64,000 nt of DNA from DASXRA01 sp963737425 (GTDB taxonomy: Bacteria; Actinomycetota; Actinomycetes; Mycobacteriales; Jatrophihabitantaceae), in contig CAVTSX010000008.1 of NCBI GenBank assembly GCA_963737425.1, positions 62,001 to 126,000 of the forward strand. The letters run 5' to 3'. Positions 1 to 8,354 of the stretch are shown one piece after another. Each line of letters begins with the position of its first letter. Position 1 is the stretch's first letter. The notes under the pieces were generated by a model that worked only from the letters and a program-made list of their open reading frames with translations, made no database searches and had not been told where the DNA came from. Both the position numbers and the translations under genes were made by a program.

Positions 1-299
1 TCGGGGGAGTCCTCGGCGGCCGAATGCCACTCCCAGTCGGGGTCGGCGTCCCAGTCCACTGTGTCCCACGGCGGCCCCAGCTCTCGCCCGAGCAGTTTCT
101 GGGAGAACATGTCGTCCTCGACGAGGGCCAGATGCTTGAGCAGCCCGCCCAGAGTCATCGACGACGGTGCGTGTGTCGCCCGCAGGCCGGCCGCGTCCAG
201 TCCTCCGCATTTCCACGCAAATATCGTGCGCTGGCGTTCCAGCGAGCCCAGCAGAGTGTCGGTTTCGTCGCCCGCGACGGGAGGTTCCAGGTACGTCAT
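1..299 (-). CDS. DinB/DUF664 family protein, 3' end cut by window edge
   Basis: The ORF opens at an ATG on the minus strand and runs without a stop to the left edge, so about 99 N-terminal residues are visible. The translation (start MTYLEPPVAGDE, then LLKHLALVEDDMF) fits the N-terminal four-helix bundle of DUF664/DinB_2 proteins, whose actinobacterial members are small cytosolic, mostly uncharacterised metal-dependent enzymes related to mycothiol-dependent isomerases. The His in LLKHL is in the usual position of the first metal ligand. The IS1182-family element begins about 33 bp upstream of this start, so the native promoter has probably been separated from the gene. Family assignment is fairly safe; the substrate is unknown. 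Confidence 0.7.
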   Translation of the reverse strand, partial: MTYLEPPVAGDETDTLLGSLERQRTIFAWKCGGLDAAGLRATHAPSSMTLGGLLKHLALVEDDMFSQKLLGRELGPPWDTVDWDADPDWEWHSAAEDSP

Positions 300-332
300 G
301 GGAAATGAACCTACTGGGCGCCCCGGCTGTGT

Positions 333-353
333 CTAGGTGGCTGGTGTTTTTCG
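333..353 (+). repeat. left terminal inverted repeat of the IS
   Basis: 21 bp beginning ctaggtggctggtg, matching the right end of the element at 15 of 21 positions in inverted orientation. It lies about 80 bp upstream of the transposase start. Confidence 0.6.
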
Positions 354-434
354 CCGCGTGGCGGTCCATGGTCTTGTTGATCAGTTCGGGGAGCATGTCC
401 TTATGACGCGGGGGCTTCGCTGCCGGAGTGAATC

Positions 435-2051
435 GTGACGTTGGGCCAGGCGCCGAGGCAGGCGGATCTGTTCCGGTCCACGGCCGGGTTCTGCGAGCCG
501 CGGGTCGCGCCGGATTCGATCTATGGGCTGCTGCATCGGGAGTGTCGTCGGCTGTTCGGTGATGAGAGGTTCGCGGACCTGTTCACCGATGTGGGCCGGC
601 GCAGTGTGCCTCCGATGATCGTGGCGGTGGTGATGGTGTTGCAGCGCGTCGAGGGCTGCTCGGATCGGGAGGCGGTGGACCGGTTCTGCTTCGATGCGCG
701 GTGGAAGTACGCGGCGGGCGGGCTGGATTTCGACTATCCGGGCTTTGTGCACACGGTGTTGGTGGACATGCGCGCCCGGCTGGCTGCCTCGCAGGCCCCG
801 GGCCGGATCTTCGACGCGGTGCTGGAGGTGGCCAAGGCGGCGGGGCTGGTGGGCCGGCGGCGGGTGTTGGACTCGACAGCGTTGTATGACGCGGTGGCCA
901 CGATGGACACCGTCACCCTGGTCCGCTCGGCGATCCGGGGGCTGCTCAAGGTCGCGGGCGGCGAACTGGGCGAGCAGTTGCGGGCGGTGCTGGCCCGCGA
1001 TGATGACTACGCGGGCGCGGGCAAGCCGGTCTGTGACTACGACGATGCCGCGGCTCGTGCCGAGCTGATCGATGCGCTGGCCCGCGACGGCATGGCGCTG
1101 CTCGCGGTGCTGGAGGGCCGCGAGCTGTCCGAAGCACTGAGCCAGGCCGCCGCGCTGCTGGGCACCGTGCTCGGCCAGGACCTCGATCAAGACGAGACGG
1201 GGGTGTTCCGCATCGCGCGGCGGGTCGCGAGAGACCGGGTGATCTCTACCGTGGACCCCGAGACCCGGCACGGGCACAAGACCGCGGCACGCGGCTTCGA
1301 CGGCTACAAGGGCCATGTCGGCATCGACCCAGACACCGAGATCATCACTGCCACCACGGTCACGGCCGGCAACGCCGCAGACGCCAGCGCCGCGAAGGAC
1401 CTGATCACCGACCTGCTCGACGACTCCACCGACGACTCCACCGAGGGCGTCGGTGATCCGGGCGAGGGCAGCACAGCGGATCGAGCGAGTGTCTACGGCG
1501 ACAACGCCTACGGCACCGGGGAATTACACGCACGGCTGGAACGGGCCGGGATCGAGTCCAAGTGCAAGACCCAGCAGCCGGTCGCCAAGGGCGGGCGCTT
1601 CGCCAAGGACCGTTTCGAGGTCGATCTGCAGCGCGACACGGTGCGCTGTCCCGCCGGGCACACCGCACCGATCCGGCGCAGCAGCAACGGGGCCGGCGCC
1701 GCCAGCTTCTGGCCGTACTGCACCCACTGCCCGCTGCGCCAGCACTGCACCACCGCCCCCGACGGACGCACCATCACCGTCGGGATCCACGAACGGCAAC
1801 TCGCCGATGCCCGGGCCCGGCAACGCGACCCGGACTGGGTCAGCGACTACCGGGCCACCCGACCCAAGGTCGAACGCAAGATCGCCCACCTGATGCGCCG
1901 CCGCCACGGCGGACGCCGCGCCCGCGTCCGAGGCACCACCAAGATCGCCGCCGACTTCGCCCTGCTCGCCGCCGCGATCAACCTCGCCCGCCTCGCCGTG
2001 CTGGCCGTGGCCAGCGTCCCCGGATCAGGATGGGCCACCGCGACCCGATGA
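435..2051 (+). CDS. IS1182-family transposase
   Basis: A 538-residue DDE transposase. The N-terminal third is a DUF772-like domain (SIYGLLHRECRRLFGDERFADLF, roughly residues 30-120). The catalytic triad can be placed at D146 (in LDSTALYD), D356 (in YGDNAYG) and E480 (in VERKIAHL). A four-Cys/His patch lies at YCTHCPLRQHC (about residue 430), as in other IS1182/IS5-like enzymes. The frame is open with no internal stop and the length is normal, so the enzyme looks functional. The start taken is a GTG; a shorter start is possible. Confidence 0.93.
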   Translation: MTLGQAPRQADLFRSTAGFCEPRVAPDSIYGLLHRECRRLFGDERFADLFTDVGRRSVPPMIVAVVMVLQRVEGCSDREAVDRFCFDARWKYAAGGLDFDYPGFVHTVLVDMRARLAASQAPGRIFDAVLEVAKAAGLVGRRRVLDSTALYDAVATMDTVTLVRSAIRGLLKVAGGELGEQLRAVLARDDDYAGAGKPVCDYDDAAARAELIDALARDGMALLAVLEGRELSEALSQAAALLGTVLGQDLDQDETGVFRIARRVARDRVISTVDPETRHGHKTAARGFDGYKGHVGIDPDTEIITATTVTAGNAADASAAKDLITDLLDDSTDDSTEGVGDPGEGSTADRASVYGDNAYGTGELHARLERAGIESKCKTQQPVAKGGRFAKDRFEVDLQRDTVRCPAGHTAPIRRSSNGAGAASFWPYCTHCPLRQHCTTAPDGRTITVGIHERQLADARARQRDPDWVSDYRATRPKVERKIAHLMRRRHGGRRARVRGTTKIAADFALLAAAINLARLAVLAVASVPGSGWATATR

Positions 2052-2208
2052 GCCGGACAGGACGCTGAAAGCCTTACCCGGCAGCCCAAACGCCCACCAG
2101 CACGCCAAGTAGGCCGCCACCATTCAGCGCCCAGCCACGAAAGTACGCACATTCTCGGCAACGCAGCTGGGCTCACCGCCCTTGCAGCATCAGCCGCCCA
2201 CGGACAGC

Positions 2209-2229
2209 CGTTTGACACCGCCCACCTAG
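2209..2229 (-). repeat. right terminal inverted repeat of the IS
   Basis: 21 bp ending cccacctag, inverted relative to the left end. The sequence just beyond leads straight into the promoter region of the damaged arsR. Confidence 0.6.
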
Positions 2230-2291
2230 GGTTTCTTTGGCGAGCATGCCGAGCTTGACGTCCGCAATATAGATCAGTCAAAATTGAGGCA

Positions 2292-2509
2292 ATGAAGACT
2301 GAACGAAGTGACGACCTGGTGCGGCGGGCCGCGATCCATGCCGCGCTGGCCGATCCGGCACGACCTCGCATCGTCGACACGCTCACCGTCGGCGTGTGCT
2401 CGAGGACGAAGGCCTGATAGCCCGCACTCGCTCGGAGGGCGACAAGCGCCGCTCCTACCTGCGACTGGTGCCCGTCTGCGCGGCGCGGCATGAGAGAGGC
2501 AATCCATGA
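2292..2509 (+). pseudogene. arsR: ArsR-family repressor, internally deleted and frameshifted
   Basis: The first 30 or so codons give MKTERSDDLVRRAAIHAALADPARPRIVDTL, the helix alpha1-alpha2 start of an ArsR winged helix. After TLTVG the frame runs to a stop (CSRTKA*), but reading on from VLEDEGLIARTRSEGDKRR in another frame recovers the beta-wing and C-terminal end (SYLRLVP). Compared with intact relatives about 20-25 codons are missing, exactly those of the recognition helix, and the join is out of frame. The gene therefore cannot make a DNA-binding repressor. Its stop overlaps the arsC start (ATGA), showing the ancestral arsR-arsC operon. The IS end lies about 60 bp upstream. Confidence 0.8.
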
Positions 2510-2955
2510 CTGAGACCTTTGCTCGGGTCGACAGGCGCGAGCGCGACGGCAGGCCGGCAGCGCTGTTCCTCTGCGTGCACAATGCCGGCCGTTCGCAGAT
2601 GGCAATGGGCTTCTTCACCCACTACGCCGGCGACGCCGCGGTCGCCTGGTCGGGTGGGTCCGAGCCGGGCGATCAGGTCAACCCCGCCGCGATTGCGGCT
2701 ATGGCCGAGAGGGGCATCGACATATCCGCGGAATACCCGAAGCCATGGACCGACGAGGTCGTGCGCGCCGCCGACGTCGTGGTGAGCATGGGCTGTGGGG
2801 ATGCCTGCCCGGTGTTTCCCGGCAAACGCTACGAGGAATGGATCCTCGACGACCCGGCTGGCCTGGCCGTGGCCGACGTGCGCCCGATCCGCGACGAGAT
2901 CGAACGCCAGGCCCTAGCCCTGCTCGACAAACTCGGCGAGCCGGCCGTCGCATAG
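2506..2955 (+). CDS. arsC: Arsenate reductase, low-molecular-weight phosphatase type
   Basis: A 149-residue protein with the PTP-loop CVHNAGRS (nucleophile C23, R29) near the N-terminus and a second cysteine pair in GCGDACPVFPG. The closing WILDDPAG supplies the general-acid Asp of LMW-phosphatase-type arsenate reductases. It reduces arsenate to arsenite in the cytosol. Since the genome has mycothiol (mshD at 53 kb), a mycothiol/mycoredoxin-coupled mechanism as described for corynebacterial enzymes is likely, although the second cysteine pair would also allow a thioredoxin route. It overlaps the broken arsR by 4 nt, so expression is probably no longer arsenic-controlled from this promoter. 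No Acr3 or ArsB efflux gene is in the window. Confidence 0.88.
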   Translation: MTETFARVDRRERDGRPAALFLCVHNAGRSQMAMGFFTHYAGDAAVAWSGGSEPGDQVNPAAIAAMAERGIDISAEYPKPWTDEVVRAADVVVSMGCGDACPVFPGKRYEEWILDDPAGLAVADVRPIRDEIERQALALLDKLGEPAVA

Positions 2956-2977
2956 AGGGGCTTCACGCGCGGCTCGT

Positions 2978-4297
2978 TCAGACGTTCATCGGTGCGCGCT
3001 CGATCTGTAGCGGCGCCGATGGCGGCTTGCAGCATCCGTCCCCGCTGGCGCCGTCCGGGTCGTCGTAAACGCCCGCTCCGCCGCAGACACCGGTGTCGGG
3101 CAGCGCAAGTTCGACTCGTGCGGCGGCTGCGTGGTCGCCCGCAAGTTCGGCGACGACGCTGCGGACCTGCTCGTAGCCGGTCATGGCCAGGAACGTCGGC
3201 GCGCGGCCGTAGGACTTCATCCCGACGAGGTAAAGGTCAGGCTCGGGATGCGCCAGATCCTTGGCGCCCGTTGCCGCGACGGACCCGCAGCTATGGATGT
3301 TCGGGTCGATCTCGGCGGCGATCCGCACCGGCGCTTGCAGTGTCGGGTCGAGCTCCAGGCGCATCTCGGACAGGAAGGAGAGGTCGGGCCGGAACCCGGT
3401 CAGCACCACGACGGTGTCCGCCGGGGGCAGCGATCGGCCGTCTTCGGCGACTAGCACGGCGCGGTTCCCGCTGCGCTGAATCTGCTCGGTCCGAAAGCCG
3501 GTAACGACGTCGACCAGGCCTGATTCGGCTGCTGCCTTCGCGCGCCGGCCGAGGGCTCCGCGTTCGGGCAACTGGTCTGCGCCGCCGCCGCCAAACGTGT
3601 TTCCGATGACCCCGCGCCGCAGCGCCCAGCTGATCCGCGTGCCTGGGTGGGTTTCGGCGACTCGGGCGAGTTCGATGATGGCCGTTGCCGCGGAGTGGCC
3701 GCTGCCGACGACAACGGTGTGTTTGCCGGCAAATGCCTCCGGCTGGGCGAAGTTCGGTACCTGGTAGGAGATCAGATCGGCGGCGGCGCGCTCACCGAGT
3801 GCCGGCAGGCCGTCCGCGCCGGCCGGGTTCGGCTGCGTCCAGGTACCTGAGGCGTCTATGACGGAGCGCGCATCCAGGCGCGACTCGACCCCGGCAGAGT
3901 CGACGACGTGGACGGTGAAGGGCGCCTCGCCGCGACCGGCATCGATCAGCCGGTCTCGTCCCTTGCGTGACACGCCGACCACTCGCGAGTCATAGCGGAC
4001 GTTCGCCCCGAGCAGATCAGCCAGCGGGCGCAGGTAGGCATCGATCCACTCGGCACCGGTCGGGTAGCCGTCGGCCGGCGCGGTCCACCCCCGCAGATCG
4101 AGCAGCCGGGCCGCGGCTGGGTCGACCAGTTCGTTCCAGGACGAGAACAGCCGAACGTGACCCCATTCGCTCACGGCTTGCGCAGGGCCATGACCAGCCT
4201 CCAGCACCAGCGGCTGCATGCCCCGCTCGAGCAGATGTGCCGCCGCGGCCAAGCCCTGCGGTCCGGCACCGATCACAACGACGGGCAACTCGCTCAT
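2978..4297 (-). CDS. Ars-cluster FAD/NAD(P)-dependent oxidoreductase
   Basis: A 439-residue flavoprotein with an N-terminal FAD Rossmann motif (VVIGAGPQGLAAAAH, residues 6-20) and a second dinucleotide motif (VVVGSGHSAATA, near residue 195). This is the two-Rossmann layout of flavin monooxygenase/thioredoxin-reductase-like enzymes that accompany actinobacterial ars genes (ArsO-like). The C-terminal tail carries three cysteines (TGVCGGAG and DGCCKPP), an unusual thiol-rich extension that might bind arsenite or a metal. It is convergent with arsC with only 22 bp between stops. Its substrate is unknown; oxidation of an arsenical or reduction of a thiol partner are both inferences from location. 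Confidence 0.72.
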   Translation of the reverse strand: MSELPVVVIGAGPQGLAAAAHLLERGMQPLVLEAGHGPAQAVSEWGHVRLFSSWNELVDPAAARLLDLRGWTAPADGYPTGAEWIDAYLRPLADLLGANVRYDSRVVGVSRKGRDRLIDAGRGEAPFTVHVVDSAGVESRLDARSVIDASGTWTQPNPAGADGLPALGERAAADLISYQVPNFAQPEAFAGKHTVVVGSGHSAATAIIELARVAETHPGTRISWALRRGVIGNTFGGGGADQLPERGALGRRAKAAAESGLVDVVTGFRTEQIQRSGNRAVLVAEDGRSLPPADTVVVLTGFRPDLSFLSEMRLELDPTLQAPVRIAAEIDPNIHSCGSVAATGAKDLAHPEPDLYLVGMKSYGRAPTFLAMTGYEQVRSVVAELAGDHAAAARVELALPDTGVCGGAGVYDDPDGASGDGCCKPPSAPLQIERAPMNV

Positions 4298-4396
4298 CCC
4301 ATGGACTCCCTGTGGTGACTACATTCGACACATCGACTCTCATCAATATATCGGCGCTTGGCAACCGGGTGTAGCAGACATCACGGTGCGGGTGCG

Positions 4397-5293
4397 TCAC
4401 TCGTCGGCTGTGGCGAAGGCCGCCAGATCATCGAGCGAGGGCACAAAGTAGTAGCCGCCGGTCAGCGGCCGCGAGTACCGGGTCAGGTCGTCGCGGGGGC
4501 CGCCATGCAAGCCGGCCATGCTGTCGAGCATTGCGGCGAGCGGGCCCTGCTCGGCGCTGAAGCCGACGAACATCGTGCCGTGCTCGCGCACTGAGCCATA
4601 CGGCGTGTTGCGCCGGAAGATCGTGCCGAACACGTCCTGGTCGGTGCGGGCAACGTGCGAGGTCTCCGGCCGACGCTCGAGTTCGATGCTGTCGGGCTTG
4701 GTGCGTCCAATGACCTGTTCTTGCTCCGCCTGGGTCAGTGCGGTCCATGCGGCGCTGTCGTGAAACCACTTCTGCAAAAGCAAGACCGTGCCGCCCGCAC
4801 CAGGCCATCCGGACGGAACGAGCACTCGCGCCGGGGCCGCCGACAACGACGGGTTCTCCGTGCCGTCGATGAATCCGGTGAGGTCGAGGTCGCGGTGGTA
4901 CGACCAGCCGGCGGTCTCGTCGGCGAGTACGGCCAAGTCGCGCAGTGCCGCGAGCACGCCGATAGCGGCGTCGAATACGACGTCGTAGGTACCCCCGGCG
5001 ATCCACAGGACGAGGTCGTGCTGAGTCGCCGGCATCGTGTAGCCGTCGACCCCGACGACAGGCTGGTTGAAGCCTGCGAGTCCCCGCGGCCCACCGCCCG
5101 GCCCGATCCCCGACCACAACTCAGGGCGGAATCCGGTGACCAGATTGACGCCGCCCATCGTGGTGCGCGGCTCGCTGAGGTCGGCGACCGCGGTCGTAAG
5201 GGTCCGGGCGTCCGTGCCCTGGGCGAGATCGAACTCGAGGTACACATGCGACGGGTTGCCGAGGGCGAATATGCCGGTCTGGGGGAGTGCCAC
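4397..5293 (-). CDS. Dye-decolorizing (DyP-type) haem peroxidase
   Basis: A 298-residue DyP peroxidase. The GxxDG signature is present as FIDGTENP with distal Asp D143, and the proximal haem ligand is H213 in TSHVARTD; the distal Arg is in IFRRNTPYG. The C-terminal part (FVGFSAEQGPLAAMLDSMAG) is typical of the family. It uses hydrogen peroxide to oxidise bulky aromatics. There is no Tat signal, and the short length is like cytosolic or encapsulin-cargo DyPs; no encapsulin gene is nearby. It is transcribed in the same direction as the flavoprotein, about 100 bp apart. Confidence 0.9.
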   Translation of the reverse strand: MALPQTGIFALGNPSHVYLEFDLAQGTDARTLTTAVADLSEPRTTMGGVNLVTGFRPELWSGIGPGGGPRGLAGFNQPVVGVDGYTMPATQHDLVLWIAGGTYDVVFDAAIGVLAALRDLAVLADETAGWSYHRDLDLTGFIDGTENPSLSAAPARVLVPSGWPGAGGTVLLLQKWFHDSAAWTALTQAEQEQVIGRTKPDSIELERRPETSHVARTDQDVFGTIFRRNTPYGSVREHGTMFVGFSAEQGPLAAMLDSMAGLHGGPRDDLTRYSRPLTGGYYFVPSLDDLAAFATADE

Positions 5294-5431
5294 GGTTACC
5301 TCGTTCCTGCGACGTGGGCCTCGCGGAGTCTAAGGCTCGCCCGGTCTGTGCGGGGCCTCATCCGTTCGGGGCGATGTCACGGCGCGCATTGGTCGCGGAT
5401 GCTCAACAGCAGGCCGAGATCAAGGAGATCC

Positions 5432-6343
5432 ATGAATCTGTCGAGTTGGAGAGATCTGCCGGCGAGGCAGAAGATCATCGAATTCGTGGAATGGGCGTCT
5501 GGAGGCGACGGCGTGCCTGCTGCAGAGCGGGTGGCGGTCTTCGACAACGACGGCACGCTGTGGTGCGAGAAGCCGATGCCCATTCAGCTCGATTTCATCC
5601 TTCGCCGCTTCGTGGAAATGGCCGCGGCGGAGCCGGCGCTGCGCGAGCGTCAGCCGTGGAAAGCCGCCTGCGAGCGCGATTACGCATGGCTGAGCACTCT
5701 CATGGCCGAGCACTATGCCGGCGATGACACCAACGTCAAGATCTTGGCGGCAGGCATTCTGGCCGCGTATGCCGGAATCGATGTCGAGGACTTCGAGACA
5801 CAGTCAGACACCTTCCTGCGCACCGCGCAGCATCCGACGCTCGGCCGCGGCTACCTGCAGTGTGCCTACGCGCCGATGGTCGAACTGCTCGGCTACCTGG
5901 ACGCGAACGGGTTCTCGAATTACATCGCCTCGGGTGGCGGCCGCGATTTCATGCGGCCCGTCAGCCAGGACATGTACGGCATTCCGCGTGAGCGGGTCAT
6001 CGGCAGCAGTAGCACATTCAGCTACGCGAGTGACGGGTCTGGAGGCTCGATAACCCACAAACCCGAAGCCGATTACCTCGACGACGGACCGGAAAAGCCG
6101 GTGCGTATCTGGAGTCGAACCGGCCGCCGCCCGCTGCTTGCGGCCGGGAACTCGAACGGTGACGCGGCCATGCTCGAATTCACCCACCGGGCCGACAAGC
6201 CCACCCTGCGCCTCGTCGTCCTGCACGATGACGCCGAGCGCGAGTTCGACTACACCACAGGCGCCGAGCGGGTGCTCAAGCAGGCCGAAACCGACGGTTG
6301 GACCGTTGTGAGCATGAAGAACGACTGGGTCACCGTCTTCTGA
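5432..6343 (+). CDS. HAD-superfamily phosphatase
   Basis: A 303-residue haloacid-dehalogenase hydrolase. Motif I is VAVFDNDGTLW near residues 33-43 (nucleophile and acid Asp pair); motif II is NYIASGGGRD; motifs III/IV lie in KPVRIW and LLAAGNSNGDAAMLEF. The all-helical insert (residues 60-140) resembles phosphoserine-phosphatase-type caps. I chose the ATG preceded by aggagatcc; a longer open frame upstream lies antisense to the DyP gene and is not coding. The substrate cannot be read from the sequence. It diverges from the DyP peroxidase and precedes msrA, so a role in stress metabolism is only a guess. Confidence 0.82.
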   Translation: MNLSSWRDLPARQKIIEFVEWASGGDGVPAAERVAVFDNDGTLWCEKPMPIQLDFILRRFVEMAAAEPALRERQPWKAACERDYAWLSTLMAEHYAGDDTNVKILAAGILAAYAGIDVEDFETQSDTFLRTAQHPTLGRGYLQCAYAPMVELLGYLDANGFSNYIASGGGRDFMRPVSQDMYGIPRERVIGSSSTFSYASDGSGGSITHKPEADYLDDGPEKPVRIWSRTGRRPLLAAGNSNGDAAMLEFTHRADKPTLRLVVLHDDAEREFDYTTGAERVLKQAETDGWTVVSMKNDWVTVF

Positions 6344-6437
6344 CCACCGCGAGCATTCCCTATCGGGACCGAGCAGGACCGGGAAGGCTAGCCACCGTCC
6401 GGGCGTTGTTCGAGATGTCGAACGAAGGAGCGAGACG

Positions 6438-6980
6438 ATGACGACCCCAACGACTGACCGAGCGGTCCTTGCTGGCGGATGTTTCTGGGGAATGCAGGAC
6501 CTGATCCGCAAACGGCCGGGTGTTGTCTCCACCCGCGTCGGATATACCGGCGGGGACGTGCCGAACGCGACCTATCGCAACCACGGGACACACGCCGAGG
6601 CGATCGAGATCATCTTCGACCCGGCGCAGATCTCCTACCGCGACCTGCTCGAGTTCTTCTTCCAGATCCACGACCCGACGACGAAGAATCGCCAGGGCAA
6701 CGACATCGGGATGAGCTACCGGTCTGCCATCTTCTACGCCACCGACGAGCAGAAGCGGATCGCCGAGGACACGATCGCCGACGTTGATGCGTCCGGACTG
6801 TGGCCCGGAAAGGTGGTCACCGAGCTAGCCTCAGCCGGCCCGTTCTGGGAGGCCGAGCCTGAGCACCAGGACTACCTGGAGCACTATCCCAACGGGTACA
6901 CCTGTCACTACGCCCGGCCGGGCTGGCGACTTCCGCGCCGGCAGGAGAACGTCAGCGGCGAGGAACCAGCTCGCCCGTAG
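6438..6980 (+). CDS. msrA: Peptide methionine-S-sulfoxide reductase
   Basis: A 180-residue MsrA with the catalytic motif GGCFWGMQD (C15) close to the N-terminus, followed by GVVSTRVGYTGG and YRSAIFYATDEQ, all canonical for the family. It repairs the S-epimer of methionine sulfoxide in proteins. No resolving cysteine is obvious at the C-terminus (RPGWRLPRRQENVSG), so recycling may rely on mycothiol or thioredoxin. A good Shine-Dalgarno (gaaggagcgag) precedes the ATG. It lies 94 bp after the HAD gene and ends at a hairpin. Confidence 0.95.
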   Translation: MTTPTTDRAVLAGGCFWGMQDLIRKRPGVVSTRVGYTGGDVPNATYRNHGTHAEAIEIIFDPAQISYRDLLEFFFQIHDPTTKNRQGNDIGMSYRSAIFYATDEQKRIAEDTIADVDASGLWPGKVVTELASAGPFWEAEPEHQDYLEHYPNGYTCHYARPGWRLPRRQENVSGEEPARP

Positions 6981-6989
6981 CGCGGCGTC

Positions 6990-7020
6990 ATCTCCACTGT
7001 CCGCTGTGGACGGTGGGGAT
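6990..7020 (+). terminator. Hairpin after msrA
   Basis: An inverted repeat with arms atctccactgtcc and ggacggtggggat (13 bp with two G-U type mismatches) around a 5-nt loop starts 10 bp after the msrA stop. There is no U-tract, as is common for actinobacterial terminators. Confidence 0.55.
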
Positions 7021-7202
7021 GGCCGCCGCGGCCGCCGACGGTGAGATTTCGACGACCCGAAGCTCAACTGAAGGTCGTGCCGGTGGTCACTATCCCGGCT
7101 CGGATGGGCGTGCCAGCAGGTGCGCGCCAGACGGGTGGGGTGAGCCTGTTTGGGGCCCGCTAACGTAGCCGTCGTCCGTCGCAGGTCGCGAGAAAGGCCC
7201 CA

Positions 7203-8354
7203 ATGGCTCCCGGTCCCACGTCGATGCCGCAGCGCGACAATGGGGATCTCGCCCGCCCGGTTATCCCGATCTCGGTCGTGCGAATGGGCGAAGACGAGGA
7301 GCGCCTCGTGCTGGAGGTCCTGCGCTCGGGGCGGCTGGCGCAGGGCCCTATGGTCGAGACCCTCGAGCGTGAGTTCGCCGCCGCACACGAGGTCGAGCAC
7401 GCGGTTGCGGTGAACAACGGCACCTCGGCGCTCGTCGCCGCGATGCAGGCGCTTCAGCTGCGACCTGGCGACGAGGTGATCACTACGCCGTTCAGCTTCG
7501 TCGCCACGCTCAACGCCATCCTCGAGGCGGGCGCCACGGCGAGATTCGCCGACATCGGACCTGACTTCTGCATGGATGCCAAGTCGGCGGAGTCGCTCGT
7601 CAACGCTCGAACCCGGGCCATCATGCCCGTCCATCTTTACGGCCTCGCCGCAGACATGCCGGCGCTGACTGCACTCACGGAGCGTTATGGCCTTGCTTTG
7701 ATAGAGGATGCGGCGCAGGCGCACGGTGCCCGCATCGGCGGCCGCTCGGTCGGGTCGTTCGGACTCGGCTGTTTCTCCTTTTACGCCACCAAGAACGTCG
7801 CCAGCGGTGAGGGCGGAATGGTGACGACACGCGACGCCGATCTGGCGGACAAACTCCGGCTCCTGCGCAATCAGGGCATGCGACATCGCTACCAGTACGA
7901 GATCGTCGGACACAACTACCGAATGACCGAACTGCAGGCCGCGGTCGCGATCCCGCAACTTCGCCAGATGTCAGAACGAAACAAGCGACGCCGCGCGAAC
8001 GCCGCCCGGCTCAGCGCAGGCCTGGCCGACGTACCCGGCATCACGATTCCCGACGTGCCCGAAGGTCGCGAACACGTTTTTCACCAGTACACGATCTGCA
8101 TCGGCTACGGGTCGCGGGTGGACCGGGACGTGGTGGCCAGCTCGCTCGATGCCGCCGGAATCTCCTCCGGCATCTACTACCCGCGACTAGTGCACGACTA
8201 CGCGTGCTACCGCGACGACCCGCGAGTCGTTGTCGACGAGACGTCGAACGCGAGGCATGCGGCCCAGGAAGTGCTGTCGCTCCCCGTGCATCCCTTTCTT
8301 GCCGACGAGGAAATCGATCGGATCGTGTCTGCCGTGAGAGAGGCGCTTTCGTGA
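7203..8354 (+). CDS. DegT/DnrJ/EryC1-family sugar aminotransferase
   Basis: A 383-residue PLP enzyme of the sugar aminotransferase fold. The PLP-binding lysine is K197 in FSFYATKNVASGEGGM, the phosphate-binding segment is NNGTSALVAAMQAL, and the EDAAQAHGA motif gives the cofactor-stacking Asp. These enzymes aminate a keto group of a nucleotide sugar. It starts a run of three genes: its stop overlaps the GTG of the sugar dehydrogenase (GTGA) and the glycosyltransferase follows 1 bp later. A WbpB/WbpE-like pair that makes a 3-amino sugar for an envelope glycan is the natural reading, but the exact sugar is not decidable here. A Shine-Dalgarno gaaagg precedes the ATG. Confidence 0.88.
   Translation: MAPGPTSMPQRDNGDLARPVIPISVVRMGEDEERLVLEVLRSGRLAQGPMVETLEREFAAAHEVEHAVAVNNGTSALVAAMQALQLRPGDEVITTPFSFVATLNAILEAGATARFADIGPDFCMDAKSAESLVNARTRAIMPVHLYGLAADMPALTALTERYGLALIEDAAQAHGARIGGRSVGSFGLGCFSFYATKNVASGEGGMVTTRDADLADKLRLLRNQGMRHRYQYEIVGHNYRMTELQAAVAIPQLRQMSERNKRRRANAARLSAGLADVPGITIPDVPEGREHVFHQYTICIGYGSRVDRDVVASSLDAAGISSGIYYPRLVHDYACYRDDPRVVVDETSNARHAAQEVLSLPVHPFLADEEIDRIVSAVREALS

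Larger units (their letters stand above)
333..2229 (+). mobile_element. IS1182-family insertion sequence, about 1.9 kb
   Basis: A single transposase gene is flanked by imperfect inverted repeats. The left end reads ctaggtggctggtgt and the reverse complement of the right end reads ctaggtgggcggtgt; over 21 bp, 15 positions match. Both ends start with CTAG, which could be part of the repeat or a 4-bp duplicated palindromic target. The length suits IS1182-family elements and the transposase is intact, so the copy may be active. It sits between the DinB-like gene and a damaged arsR, which suggests it inserted upstream of, or helped rearrange, the arsenic locus. The exact outer boundary is uncertain by a few bases. 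Confidence 0.72.

Noticed and set aside
381..1316. Long open frame antisense to the transposase
   Set aside because: It is a GC-rich shadow: Arg/His/Gln-rich, no domain, while the sense frame is a complete IS1182 transposase.
4655..5431. In-frame extension upstream of the HAD gene
   Set aside because: It lies antisense to the DyP peroxidase gene; the HAD domain and ribosome site place the start at 5432.
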